Source: Eriocheir sinensis
Taxonomy: Eukaryota > Arthropoda > Malacostraca > Decapoda > Varunidae
Direction: 5' to 3'
NCBI RefSeq assembly: GCF_024679095.1
Contig: NC_066549.1
Coordinates: 6,258,920 to 6,322,919 of the forward strand
Length of the DNA stretch: 64,000 nt
Shown here one piece after another: positions 36,083-48,409 of this stretch (positions are counted from its first letter, which is position 1; each line of letters starts with the position of its first letter). The notes beneath the pieces were generated by a model. The model saw only the letters and a program-made list of their open reading frames with translations, was not told the DNA's origin and did not search any database. Both the position numbers and the translations under genes were made by a program.

Positions 36083-36560
36083 ACACATATTTGACAAGGC
36101 TTTCGTAGGAGTTGTGGGCATTTCCAGGGGTAGTTTTATGACCCTGGTGGCAGTTTGATCCTTCTTCTGTACCGTGAACCTAAAGAAACACTCATTAGAA
36201 CTCGACTGACCCCCTCTTTACACATATTTGACAAGGCTTTCGTAGGAGTTGTGGGCATTTCCAGGGGTAGTTTTATGACCCTGGTGGCAGTTTGACCCTT
36301 CTTCTGTACCGTGAACCTAAAGAAACACTCATTAGAACTCGACTGACCCCCTCTTAACACATATTTGACAAGGCTTTCGTAGGAGTTGTGGGCATTTCCA
36401 GGGGTAGTTTTATGACCCTGGTGGCAGTTTGATCCTTCTTCTGTACCGTGAACCTAAAGAAACACTCATTAGAACTCGACTGACCCCCTCTTTGACCTTT
36501 AGAAATAGCTGATGTGAGAGGCGAAAGTATCTTATAATACCGACCTAAATGTCACTCAGG
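36083..36560 (+). repeat. Dispersed repeat R, exact 137-bp tandem triplication
   Basis: ACACATATTTGACAAGGC starts at 36083, 36220 and 36357. The units are almost identical (GACCCTGGTGGCAGTTTGA), and the last continues into the usual R 3' part (AGAAATAGCTGATGTGAGAG). Confidence 0.9.
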
Positions 36561-36784
36561 CAATACCAACTTGGCATCCTATTAACATCTTCCTTTTTTA
36601 GGCCTGGATGACGTGTTTGATATTTGAGTCGTCTATTGCCGCTACTTCCTATTTTTGTTCTTCCATTTCATATTCGCCTTTATATACTTGTTTGTTTGCC
36701 TACCAGATATCGTAGACATTATTATAACATCGCCCGAGGAGGATATTAATCAATCCATCAACTATTATGAGCTAGAGAGATGGG
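36561..36784. other. Unassigned; short phrase shared with 36950-37060
   Basis: GAGGAGGATATTAATCAATC (36734) resembles GAGGAGGATATTAATGAGTC (37010); probably internal parts of repeat D. Confidence 0.45.
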
Positions 36785-36920
36785 CTCCCGAAATTGACCT
36801 CTCTTCCGGACACCTCTTTTGAATTTTTTTTTATAGGAGCAGCGAGTAGCGGGCTTTTTTTTTTTATTGTTTCCTTTTTTTGTGCCCTTGAGTTGTTTCC
36901 TTTGTTGTAAAAAAAAAATA
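36785..36920 (+). mobile_element. LINE 3' UTR fragment
   Basis: CCCGAAATTGACCTCTCTTC, GGAGCAGCGAGTAGCGGGC, TGTGCCCTTGAGTTG and TTGTAAAAAAAAA; close to the 47.4-kb source sequence. Confidence 0.85.
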
Positions 36921-37665
36921 CCAACGTAGCATTGCATTGACATTTTTTTTTCTTCAGCATGGATGATATATTTTTTACTTATTAAATATCCCAGGCGTTA
37001 ATACCACGCGAGGAGGATATTAATGAGTCGAACAACTATTATAATTATTAACAATTTCAACGCGGCATCACACTGACATTTCTTTCGTTCTTAAGCCTGT
37101 GTATGTTTGGTATTTTTTTATTTTATTGCAGTTTCCTCTTTGTGATCTTTTTTTCTTCTTCCATTTGATATATACTTGTTTTATATACATACTAATCTCT
37201 TGTACTAATACCTCGTAAAAATTATTATCAGTCTGTCAGTCAACTATTTCGTCCCATCAATGTAAGAGTCGAAATATTTCCTGATGTGTTTATGATTTGA
37301 GATTGTATTATGATTTCGTGTTATTCTTTTTTTTTGTGTGTGTGTGTGTTTGTGTGCACTGTTCGTGTTTCCAACGTGTTTTCATCGTGTTTTCATCGTG
37401 TTTCCGTCAGCGTAAGAGTAAAAATACTTCCTGATGTGTTTATGATTTGAGTTCGTATTGTTATTTCGTATTATTATTTTTCTATTATTATTATTCTTTT
37501 TTATGTGTGTGTACTGGTTGGGTTTTCTTGTTCCTTGCCAATTAAGAAGGCTGTAAATTACCCTGGAAGATAATCTGCATAATGGTTTAATTTCGTTGAT
37601 ACATTGCTCGCTTTCCTCCTTCGCGTAGGATGTGTTAATTAAGTTTATCGCGGGTCATATCCGGC
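36921..37665 (+). repeat. Dispersed repeat D, copy 2 with 3' extension
   Basis: 37135-37405 matches copy 1 (GTCAGTCAACTATTTCGTCC, CGAAATATTTCCTGATGTG). A partial third copy begins near 37405 (GTAAGAGTAAAAATACTTCC). Confidence 0.75.
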
Positions 37666-38042
<377 letters not shown>

Positions 38043-38214
38043 GATGTAGTTGGGGGAAAATTTGTAAAAGATGAAGGAGGGAACATCATTGTGGAAAAAA
38101 AAAAGATATTGGAAAGATGGAGTAAATATTTCAGTGAACTGTTAAATGAGGAAAATGAATATACGATAGATGAGACTGAAAAAATAGCAGGCCCACAAGA
38201 AAAAAATTACGGAT
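38043..38214 (+). mobile_element. Non-LTR retrotransposon ORF2 remnant (endonuclease-RT linker)
   Basis: An uninterrupted frame of 56 codons reads DVVGGKFVKDEGGNII, then ILERWSKYFSELLNEENE, ending before TGA at 38212-38214. The (I/V)L.RW..YF.ELLN.E motif is the conserved segment just upstream of the reverse transcriptase domain in RTE-like and related non-LTR elements. Its 5' side is replaced by a 145-bp (GA)n tract. A B-box-like GGTTCGAATCCC (reverse of 38222-38233) follows, suggesting an adjoining SINE scrap. Confidence 0.7.
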
Positions 38215-39045
38215 GAGCTGGGATTCGAACCCTGGGGAGCTGGTGGGAAGGTAGCCATGGAGGGTTGGCGGGGAGGGAGGAGCCAGGGCGTGATTGGTGA
38301 GGGTCGAGAAGCGTTACTCTGGTGGTGGTACAGGAGGGGAGAGCTGTGGCTGTGTTATTAGGTAAGACATGGGGTGTTGGTGAGGGGGTAGAGAGAGGAC
38401 CATTGGGTGTGGGTGGGATAATGGACGTCTTTGGTGATGGTTGGGGAGGCTTCTTTTTTTTCTTATTATTATTTTGTCTTTCTCTTTCTCCGCATCTTCC
38501 TCGTTCTCTTTAGTTATTGTTCTTGCCTTGTTCTAGCCTTCTTCTTTTTTCTTCTTCTTTCGTCTTTTTCTTCCTCTGCATCTTCCTCTTCCTTGTTCTC
38601 TCTCTAGATTTTGTTTTTGTTCTTTTCCTTGTTCACGTTCCTCTCATTCTTTTTCTCGGTCATTTTCTTGTTTTTTTTTCCTGTTCTTGTTCTTGAGTTT
38701 CCTGTTCTTGTTTTCTTGTTCTTCTTTTTGTCCTACTTTTTGCTGTTCTTTATGTTCTTCTTGTCCTTGTTCTTGTTCTTCTTTTTGTCCTACTTTTTGC
38801 TGTTATTCATGTTCTTCTTGTCCTTGTTCTTGTTCCTGTTCTTGTTCTTGATTTTCCTGTTCTTGTTTTCTTGTTCTTCTTTTTGTCCTACTTTTTGCTG
38901 TTATTTATGTTCTTCTTGTCCTTGTTCTTGTTCCTGCTCTTGTTCTTGTTCTTCTCGTTCTTCTTTATGTGACTTGCATCGCTTTGAATCCCTTCGTGGA
39001 TCCGCCGCCTCCTCTTGTTCCTCTTTTTTTTTTTTTTTTTTTTGC
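38215..39045. repeat. G-rich stretch and TTCTTG-type pyrimidine array
   Basis: GGTGGT/GGGAGG-rich 38240-38440, then (TTCTTG)-like repeats with recurring TTTTTGTCCTACTTTTTGC (near 38730, 38788, 38885), ending in a T run at 39027. Confidence 0.75.
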
Positions 39046-39540
39046 CTAATCATACACTTGCTCTTCAGTAATTTTCTTTAATCTTTTATACAATCGTAGA
39101 ATGAACTATATCACTCGAATGTTCACGTATTTCCTCGCTCCGTTCACCACATAACCATCCATGCATGTTGTTGTCCGTCCATGCGATTCTTAACTACAAC
39201 AACAACAAAAAAAAACTTCACTCTCACTCCGTTACCTTTACCTGTTGATCGTGACACCGTGAAGTACCGGGCGGCTACGTTTTTACTCTTCTAACATTAT
39301 CAGTCAGTAAAACGTGTTAAGGATGAAGTATGTATTGACTGCAGTATTAATAGGCTGTTTTTTTGTGGGTCCAAGTCGCTGGAGCAGACCGTAGTGGGAA
39401 GAACTGTGACCATAAATATCGGGTAAAACATAGCTTGCAGGTGGAAAGTCGAGCAATTCATTATGTGTCTCTTGCACTAGGAAAGCCCACTACCTACCCC
39501 GCTCTTCACCCCCCATACATCCATAAGCTTCGCCCCCCTG
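39046..39540. other. Unassigned
   Basis: No recognisable feature. Confidence 0.45.
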
Positions 39541-40200
39541 CTCCCACGTGCCCCTTCCCCCACCCCTGCCCTCCCACCCCCATTCCACCCCACCAAAGGA
39601 CACAATAATCACCCCTCTTCAACCTCACGACCCCACGCTCACCCTTTCACACCCCTTGCGCTCTTCCCTACCCCCTCTCCTCCACCTCCTGCTCCCAAGT
39701 ACCCCTTCCCCTACCCCACCCCTGCGCTCCCACCCCCCACTCCGCCCCATTCACCCTACCAAAGGACATAATAATCACCCCTCTTCAACCTCACCCACTC
39801 CATACAACCCCACACTCCCCCTCTTACTTACCCCATTGCGCCCCTTGCTCCCAAGCGCCGCTTCCCTCACCCCATCCCAGCGCTCCCACCCCCACTCCAC
39901 CTCATTCACCCCCACCAAAGGACATAATAGTCACCCTCCTTCACCTCCACCCCTATACAACCCCACGCTCCACATCTTGCTACCCCGCGTCCCCTCCCCA
40001 CCCCACCCCCAGCACTCCCACCCTCAGAGCACCCCAGTTCATCCCCTCTCACCTTCGCACTCTACCCCCTCACCCTTCACCCCCTTTGCAAACCCCACGC
40101 CCCCCATACTACCCCTGTATTCCACCTCCTGCTCCCCCCGCTCTCCCACCCCCATCCCACCATACTGATCACCCCTTGCCTCCCCTCCCCGCCCACCCCA
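39541..40200. repeat. C-rich ~160-bp minisatellite, about 4 units
   Basis: CCAAAGGACACAATAATCAC (39594) recurs with small changes at 39760 and 39916. Units are otherwise nearly G-free on this strand, so the 206-codon frame is an artefact. Confidence 0.8.
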
Positions 40201-41405
40201 TAACCAATCACAAAACACATTAGTAACTCACGCAACAGCTATCCATAAAAGCCCCTTGCCATTGTTAGGGTTAGCCTTGGCCCCGTACAAGTAATAGCCG
40301 CGGTCATTCTTTGGGTTTCGTAATTTGCTTTTTATGGTCTCTTTTGGTCATGGCGTGGCTAGGCGGAAACAAAAAGCCTATTACTGGAATTGCCTCTAGA
40401 ATGACGTGTACTCAAATTAGTGTTTCGTAGAGGTGATGGTTAGCGGGTATACATGCATTCATATCAATTATCTGCTTCGTATTCTTCTTTTTCTTCTCCT
40501 TTTTTTCTTTTTCTTCTTCTTCCTCTTTTTTTTTCTTCTTTTACTTCTTTATACTTCTTATTCGCATTCTTTTCTTCTTTTTCTTCTTCTTCATTTCTGC
40601 TTATCCTTTTTCTTTTTAATTTCTTCTTCCTCTTTTTCTTCTTCTTTTTCTTATTTTTTTCTTTTTCTCTTCTTTTCTTCTTCTTTTCTTTTTCCTTTTC
40701 ATCTTCTTTTCTTCTTCTATTTCTTCTTCTTTCTCTTTTTTTCTTTTTTTTCTTTTTTTACTTCCTTTTCTTGTTTTCTTCTTCCTCCTACCTTTCTTCT
40801 TCTTCTTTTCCTTCCAGAGTTTGTAAACATCATATTATTAGCAGCATTTATTAACAGTAATGTGGCTAATTTTGCTTTTTAATTCCAATCTTGGGACGGA
40901 GTTATTCAGAAGTGTTGGATTTTCACACAGTTTACTCGACTTGTTACAAACTCAGTCGTAAAAAAAGTCACAAAATCTTATTACTGGAATTGCCTCTGGA
41001 ATTATGTATACTCAAATCAGTGTTTCGTAATTGGTCATGGTGAGAGGGTGCATGTTTTTTCATTCTTCATTCTTTCTTCTTTTTTTCTTCTTCTCATTTT
41101 ACTTCTTTTACTTCTTCTTCTTTTTCTTTTTCCTTTTTCTTCTTCCTTTTTTTCTTCTTCCTCTTCTTTCTCTTCTTCTTCTTCTTCTTTTTTTCTCTTC
41201 TTTCTTCTTTTTCTTTTTCTTCATTTTTTTCTTCATCTTTTTCTTTTCCTTTTTCTTCATTTTTTCTTCTCCCTTTTCTTCTCCTTTTTCTTCTCCTTTT
41301 TCTTCTCCTTTTTTCCTCTTCATCTTTTCCTTCTTCTTCTTCTTCTTTCTCTTTTTCTTCTTCCTATTCTTCTTCTTCCTCTTCTTTCTCCTCTTCTTCT
41401 TATAT
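40201..41405. repeat. 601-bp tandem duplication, each unit ending in a TTC array
   Basis: TATTACTGGAATTGCCTCT plus ACTCAAATTAGTGTTTCGTA starts at about 40378 and again at about 40979. TTC/TTTC arrays occupy 40480-40815 and 41063-41405. 40816-40977 is AT-rich spacer. Confidence 0.8.
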
Positions 41406-41882
41406 AAATAGTCAACAAAACGGACTAACCTCGCTTTAAAAAATGGCTCAAATTAAACACATCAGCCACAATACTGTCAATAAAGACTAATAGGACATTT
41501 AAATAATCAAGCATCATTATTCATCTCCCCATGCCATATGCACGATAACTGTTCCAAAGTGCGAGAATCAAATCAGCTTTAAGAGGGTCGATTATCCTTT
41601 CCACTCGCAGCAAATTTATGAATATTTAAATTTTGAACCTTAAGTGTGATGAAGTAACAATATTATTCATGGGGGGGGGGGGAGGGGGGGGGTTATATTT
41701 TTGTCAGATACCGATGAAGAGAAAGTGCTGGGTACGACACTTTGGTCAGGCTGATTCACATGTCGTTTCAGTCGCATACGATATTGGATCGTATTATCAA
41801 ACATTTCGGTGCTCTCGTAGAAGTGGGTGGATACTCTACTAAATGCTATTATGATCCTGGTAAGAGAGTACCTACATACCTA
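41406..41882. other. Unassigned, with poly(G) run
   Basis: (G)12 A (G)9 at 41671-41692. No gene supported. Confidence 0.5.
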
Positions 41883-42170
41883 TAGCTGCTCCCCATATAT
41901 GATCTTATTTGCTCAAAGTTTATATGAATCGAGTTTTTCATGAATGTGTTACTATTTGGGTGTTCTAAGACTGCAATATGGACCAATGACGGACGAGACA
42001 CTGCCGGCCGAACCATACCACCCACGTACTTTCAGCTGCTCCCATACATGCTCTTGTTTGCTCAAAGTTTATATGAATCGAGTTTTTCATGAATGTGTTA
42101 CTATTTGGGTGTTTTAAGACTGCAATATGGACCAATGACGGATGAAACACTGCCGGCCGTTCCATAGCAC
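41883..42170. repeat. 149-bp direct duplication
   Basis: GCTCAAAGTTTATATGAATC at 41911 and 42060; CAATATGGACCAATGACGGA in both; about 95% identical. Confidence 0.9.
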
Positions 42171-42964
<794 letters not shown>

Positions 42965-43480
42965 GTCCGCTGCGATTGGCATGGATTTTGCTTTCACTAG
43001 TAGCCTGGTTACATACACTCCCAGGTCTTTCTCTGCCTCTAATTGATATGCTGGATTTTGCTTTCACTAGTAGCCTGGTTACATACACTCCCAGGTCTTT
43101 CTCTGCCTCTGTGGTGGATAGTGGAGTGTTTCCCACGTGGAATTGATATGCTGGATTTGGCCTTCACTGGTAGCCTGGTAACATACACTCCCAGGTCTTT
43201 CTCTGCCTCTGTGGTGGATAGTGGAGTGTTTCCCATGTGGAACTGATATGCTGGATTTGGCCTTCACTGGTAGCCTGGTAACATACACTCCCAGGTCTGT
43301 CTCTGCCTCTGTGGTGGATAGTGGAGTGTTTCCCATGTGGTATTGGTATGCTGGCTATCCCATCCCAAGGTGCAGGACTTTGCATTTTTCTTCACTGAAT
43401 TGTAGCAGCCCCACTTTTTGTTCCACTCCTGTAGCTTGGTGATGTCTTCTTGTAGGAAATCCGCAGTCAAGGGGTTAAAA
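42965..43480 (-). mobile_element. Non-LTR RT fragment expanded into a 100-bp tandem array
   Basis: Minus strand: the 43470 end encodes LQEDITKLQEWNKKWG and a following S-C-x-LG. In another frame each repeat unit encodes GNTPLSTTEAEKDLGVYV. Both blocks match the region of L2/CR1-type reverse transcriptases just after the active-site palm (LQ.DL..L..W...W and E.DLGV). Units start at 43045, 43145, 43245 and 43345 (exact 100-bp period), preceded by a partial unit lacking about 29 bases. Because 100 is not a multiple of three, each unit shifts frame, so no protein is made. This is retrotransposon coding sequence turned into a minisatellite. Confidence 0.75.
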
Positions 43481-43589
43481 ACTGAAATGTGACATCTAGA
43501 TAATCACACGCATGAAAGTGTCTACGATCAGCAGCAATCTCTGACAACATAGAGGCCGTGTAAACGAGGCGAGGTTCAGAGAGTTTAGA

Positions 43590-43960
43590 TCGGTCTTCTC
43601 TGACGCTTCAATTCTCACATCAACAAAAAGATTAATCGAGTTTTCATGAGTGTTCTTTTACGTTCATGGTACAGAGTCGGTACTTTCAGACGCTTCCGGC
43701 TCTCACATCAACAATTTCTAGAGGCCAAAAGGAAAATCAGTCTGGTTCTAATAAGTCTTTTTTAGGTTCGTGGTACAGAATAAGGGTCAAACTACCACCA
43801 GTGTCATAAAAGTACCCCAGCAAATACCCACATATCCTAGGAAAGCCTGGTCAAATACGTGTACTTGAGCGCAGAGATATTTAAGAATACGGCAAACAGA
43901 GTCTTTGTCATACCTCCACCAGGGTCATAAAACTAGACATGGGTATCCCTACAACTCAGG
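43590..43960 (-). repeat. Dispersed repeat R, partial duplicate copies
   Basis: GGTTCGTGGTACAGAATAAG, CAAACTACCACCAGTGTC and an earlier GTTCATGGTACAGAGTC show two nested R copies. A third piece (CCAGGGTCATAAAACTAG) lies at 43920. Confidence 0.7.
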
Positions 43961-44261
43961 AATGTGACCCTAATTTCGCCCCTTCACCATCTTGCAACGT
44001 TAACCCATCACACAGCCTGAATTCCACTGGCTTTAGTTATATATCTTGCCGCAAGCACCGGGACACAGCTACAGGATCACATGACGGTGCCGGCGCGGGG
44101 CCTTGCCAGGAAATTTGTAACCGCGCGGTGCTGGAGGCTGAGCGGTTATTGGCCCGGCGTCTTCCGCGGCAGCCAACAGGTGGGTTCCCTCGAGGCCCGG
44201 TGCTGGAGCCTGGCGGATGACTGCAGTGGTTACGTCCGCCATCTATATGCAAATGATAATC
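43961..44261. other. CpG-rich unassigned sequence
   Basis: 44040-44225 is GC- and CpG-rich (CGGCGCGGGG, GGCCCGGCGTCTTCCGCGG) against an AT-rich background, with open frames on both strands but no recognisable domain. Confidence 0.4.
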
Positions 44262-44388
44262 TCCACCCGAAATTGACCTCTCTTTTGGCCACTCACCTTT
44301 ACTTTCTTTTATATGAGCAGTGATTAGCAAGCTTTTTTTCCCCATTTATCATTTTTGTCCATTAGCTGCTTCCTTTACTGTAAAAAAT
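44262..44388 (+). mobile_element. LINE 3' UTR fragment
   Basis: CCCGAAATTGACCTCTCTTT, GAGCAGTGATTAGCAAGC and CTGTAAAAAATAAG. More diverged than most copies. Confidence 0.8.
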
Positions 44389-44641
44389 AAGTGCATAGGT
44401 TATGGCTTCCGCTCCCTCTGAATCACCGCTCTTGTGGAATTCGAACTAAACTTTAAACAACGGGTGTGCATAATTCATGTTATTAGCTAAATTAAATTAA
44501 TGTAACTGGCAACTAAATTATGTTCAGTAGTAAAATTAGTTTCACAATATTTGCCAGCATGTTAATAATATGATTTTCATGCATCCGCTGGTCCGCCAAA
44601 TAACTGATTCATTAACTCATTCAGTAACTAATTATCTAAAT

Positions 44642-44690
<49 letters not shown>

Positions 44691-44717
44691 ACAACAAACA
44701 AACAAACAAACAGACAA

Positions 44718-44777
<60 letters not shown>

Positions 44778-45300
44778 CGCAAAACGCCTTATCTCCCTGA
44801 ATATCGCGAACCATTTCCTTCAGTACCTGGCAAGAACGTCCTGAGCAGCTACTATAACATTCCGAAGGGACACTAGATCGACTACTACTCCATCAGGATA
44901 AGCGGTGGACATTCTTGCAACGCTGGACCGAAAGAAGAAAGTACGTCTGACGATCATGGCGGATACGTCCAGAAGAAAAGGAGTTGTATATAGAAATCAT
45001 GTTTTTTATTATTTTTTTATTAGTAGTTTATGAGGAGAGGAGGAATAAAGATTTGAATATTCAGAAAATAAACTACTAGGCATGAAAGAAGGAAAGAAAT
45101 AAGGAAAGAAAGAAAGAAAGAAAGAGTGAATGAATGAAAGAATGAAAGAATTAATAAATGATAGAATGAATATATAAAAAAAAGGATCCTTATTTAGCAC
45201 TGCCTATTATTTCCTCACGATACATACCTTAACCTTCAAACGCATTCTCTTTTGCTTCAACGTTACATGAATTTCCACCTTTTATTCTGACCTCGAAAGC
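44389..45300. repeat. Unassigned flanks with (CT)n, (CA)n and GAAA
   Basis: (CT)n 44643-44690, CAAA/CAGA, (CA)n 44719-44775, GAAA 45085-45170. No gene supported. Confidence 0.7.
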
Positions 45301-47040
45301 AAAGTAAAAAATGAATGGTCCAAAAATGTTCACAAAAATGGTAAATAAGAGAGCGTGGCGGCCTCTTGTAGACTCCTTACGTTCTTATGCTCTTATGTTC
45401 ATTCTCCTTCGCCCGTTCGTCCTACAATGGTGTCATCTTTCGTTCCTCTCTTCGTGCTATATTGCTATCTTTCCTTCACCCCTACGTGCTATATTGCCAT
45501 TTGTCCTTATCCCCTACTGCCATCTACTCGTCTTCTGTAACTATCGCTAACTGGTCCCGGGCGCCACTAACAGTCACGACGGCGCGGCACAGCAAGGCAC
45601 CTTTACCCATAATCCCTCGCCGGCGGCTGTTGTGCGCGGCGCGTGGATATGTTTCCCATCGAGAGCAGGATTACAGTGACTAATACCAAATTATTGTTAT
45701 TCATTCCATTTCGCGGCACATTTAACGGGAAACGAGGGAGATTACCGGCTCGTGGGCACTGGTTTTGCACTTTACGGATTATACATTACACATTAGATTT
45801 GACACGTTATTTTCAACATGTTACTTATTATACAATTTACACATTACATTTAACACATTATTTTCAACACGTTACTTATTATATATTAAACATTACAACT
45901 GACACTCTTTTTTTATACATGACATAATATTTCCCATTCATCGATACAGTGTCATACGTCCTCCTACATTACGAATTCCCAATGTTTGCGTCTACAACAT
46001 GAACTTTTTTTTTATATATACAAGCTGCGTAAACTCCTATTCATTCATGGTGTTCTTTTCCCTCTTAGCGTGAGGACACCATTGGAATTCGTCGCAGCTA
46101 CAGCAAAAGTGTGAGCATCGATTCTGTAACGGTCACGGGGGACAAGACAAGACAGGCCAGAGAAGCGGCGATAGTTTGAACGGCGATAGATTCAAACAAG
46201 TCATGACAGGCAACACTCCACTCCTCTAGCTCCGCTCCCTCCCAGCCCTCAAGGTTTTCGAGTTATGGAAACAACTGTCATTACTTTCTGATCACCCCTC
46301 GTAGCTTGTCGGAGAAGTAATGATTCTGAAAACTTTATGGAGAAAAGAAATTCCCTTTTACATGCAAGTCCAGAAGTAAAAGTTAAAACGGGCCTTTGCC
46401 TCTCCTCCTCACGTCAGAGATCGCTCACAGCACAGACTGAAACTAGCGAGGCACGCCGGAGGACTCATTCGATTTCGACACGATATTCGCGAGAGTCAGT
46501 TCATGCAAATTATGACAGCTGGAAAAGAGCTTAGCATCCTCATTCTCCTCGTTCGGGCCAAGGAAAAGGAGGCAGACAGAATGCATCATAGCGGAAGGAT
46601 GGAAAAGAGGCGTTGACATTGAAAGAAGATGGAATGCAGGCAAAACGAGTGCGGAGAAAACGAGTGCGGGGAAAACGATGTTGTGAAAGATCGTACGGAA
46701 TAAAAAACTTAGGTGAGGTGACGGGCCTTACATGAGACCTCGACATGCCTGAGGACCAATCAACAGGAGTGCTACATGGGCGGGTGTTTCCAGCAATACG
46801 GTGGCCATGAAACACCCCTTGCCCGCCCTGGTTTGATGGATGTATTTGATTCCACATAAATCAAACGAAATTACCAAGCCATTTTTTTTTTTTTTATCGA
46901 GAGAAAAATTGCGTCCATATATTATTTTTTCTTTCCCTTCCGACAAATATTGGTAAGCACTTTGGTACATTTGTTTCTTCACTTTGCAGCAAAATACATA
47001 CCTAGAGTTTGATTATATATGTCATTCAGGTAATATTTAT
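45301..47040. other. Unassigned; CpG-rich patch and a ~60-bp AT repeat
   Basis: 45545-45660 is CpG-rich (GGCGCGGCACAGC, CTCGCCGGCGG). TTTTCAACATGTTACTTATT repeats at about 45810 and 45870. 46337-46860 has overlapping open frames on both strands without known motifs. Confidence 0.45.
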
Positions 47041-47384
47041 AACTCCAGAGACAAAGACCTTGAGACATATTGACAGAAGAGATAATACAGGTAGACAGGC
47101 AGACAGGTAAACAGACAGGTAAGAGACAGACGGGCGAACATAAAGACAGGCAGACAGAAAAGTATATAGGTAGATAGGGAGACAGGTGAATAGGTAAGAA
47201 GATAATTAGACAGGTAAACAGATAGAAAATTAAGACTTATAGGTAAATAGATAGATAGATAAATAGAAATATAATTAAGTGATTGACTGACAAATTGACT
47301 GACTGACTGACTGACCGGCTGACTGATGGATTGATCGACTGATAGACTGGCTGATTGACTGACGGACTGATTGATCGACTGACT
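47041..47384. repeat. Degenerate GACA/GATA/GACT tetranucleotide region
   Basis: CAGACAGGTA, TAGATAGAT and CTGACTGACTGACTGAC phrases; directly precedes the LINE tail. Confidence 0.8.
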
Positions 47385-47950
47385 TTTTTCTTTTTTACAA
47401 CAAAGGAGGCAACTCAAGGGCACACAAAAAAAGAAAATAATAAAAAAAAGCCCGCTACTCGCTGCTCCTAAAAAAGAAACAAAAGAGGTGGCCGAAAGCA
47501 AGATCAAATACGGGAGGAGAGGTGTCCTGATACCCTCCTCTTGAAAGAGTTCAAGTCGTAGGCAGGAGGAAATACAGATGAAGGAAGATTGTTCCAGAGT
47601 TTACCAGCGTGAGGGATGAAAGAGTGAAGATGCTGGTTAACTCTTGCATAAGGGGTTTGGACAGTATAGGGATGAGCATGAGTAGAAAGTCGAGTGCAGC
47701 GGGGCCGCGGGAGGTGGGGAGGCATGCAGTTAGCAAGTTCAGAAGAGCAGTCAGCGTGGAAATATCGATAGAAGATAGAAAGAGAGGCAACATTGCGGCG
47801 GAATTTAAGAGGTAGAAGACTATCAGTATGAGGAGGAGAGCTGATGAGACGAAGAGCCTTAGCCTCCACTCTGTCCAGAAGAGCTGTGTGAGTGGAGCCC
47901 CCCCACACGTGAGATGCATACTCCATACGACTGATAGATAGACTGACCAA
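47385..47950 (-). mobile_element. 5'-truncated non-LTR retrotransposon (LINE): RT C-terminus plus 3' UTR
   Basis: Minus strand: codons run from 47950 to a stop near 47504 and encode about 148 residues, including RMEYASHVWGG, LDRVEAKALRLI, KLWNNLPSSVF and FKRRV. This order (thumb and post-RT segment with a W-N-NLP motif) is typical of the C-terminus of CR1/Jockey-like non-LTR reverse transcriptases. The 3' UTR follows (47503-47385) with CACCTCTTTTG, GGAGCAGCGAGTAGCGGGC, TGTGCCCTTGAGTTG and a TTGTAAAAAA tail. The finger and palm domains and the endonuclease are absent. This copy identifies the parent of all the short LINE tails listed elsewhere. Clade assignment is tentative. Confidence 0.8.
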
Positions 47951-47983
47951 AAGTTAATTTAATCGACACACACACAAACACAG

Positions 47984-48081
<98 letters not shown>
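47951..48081. repeat. (CA)47 microsatellite
   Basis: CA repeat 47986-48080 with a short imperfect leader. Confidence 0.97.
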
Positions 48082-48082
<1 letters not shown>

Positions 48083-48409
48083 CAATCTAACAAAATAAAC
48101 CAGAAACAAAGAAACAACTAATACAGATGCCAGACCGTCACACAAATGGTCTCTCAGGGCACGTCAGGTACGCAAGACAGGTGCCGGTGGTAGAGGCGGG
48201 AGCAGCAACCCCGGCGGCAGCTTCCCCGGTGTAATCGAAGCAAATCACCACCATAAAGAGCGGCATCTCGCCTCGTGGTAATGGACCCGGAGTGACATAC
48301 CGCGATCCAACGAGGCAATTGTGTCAGGATGAGAGTGCCAAGATGGGCGTATCTGAGCGGCATAACATACGTGGCGCTATTAGTTAGACCCAAGAGTTGA
48401 ACTAAATGT
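48082..48409. other. GC-rich unassigned segment
   Basis: 48140-48390 is GC-rich. One minus frame reads EMPLFMVVICFDYTGEAAAG and ends before TGA; a second minus frame (79 codons) is also open. Neither is recognised. It may be an exon or an old repeat. Confidence 0.3.

Noticed and set aside
39548..40168. 206-codon proline-rich frame
   Set aside because: C-rich 160-bp tandem repeat with skewed composition and no start context.
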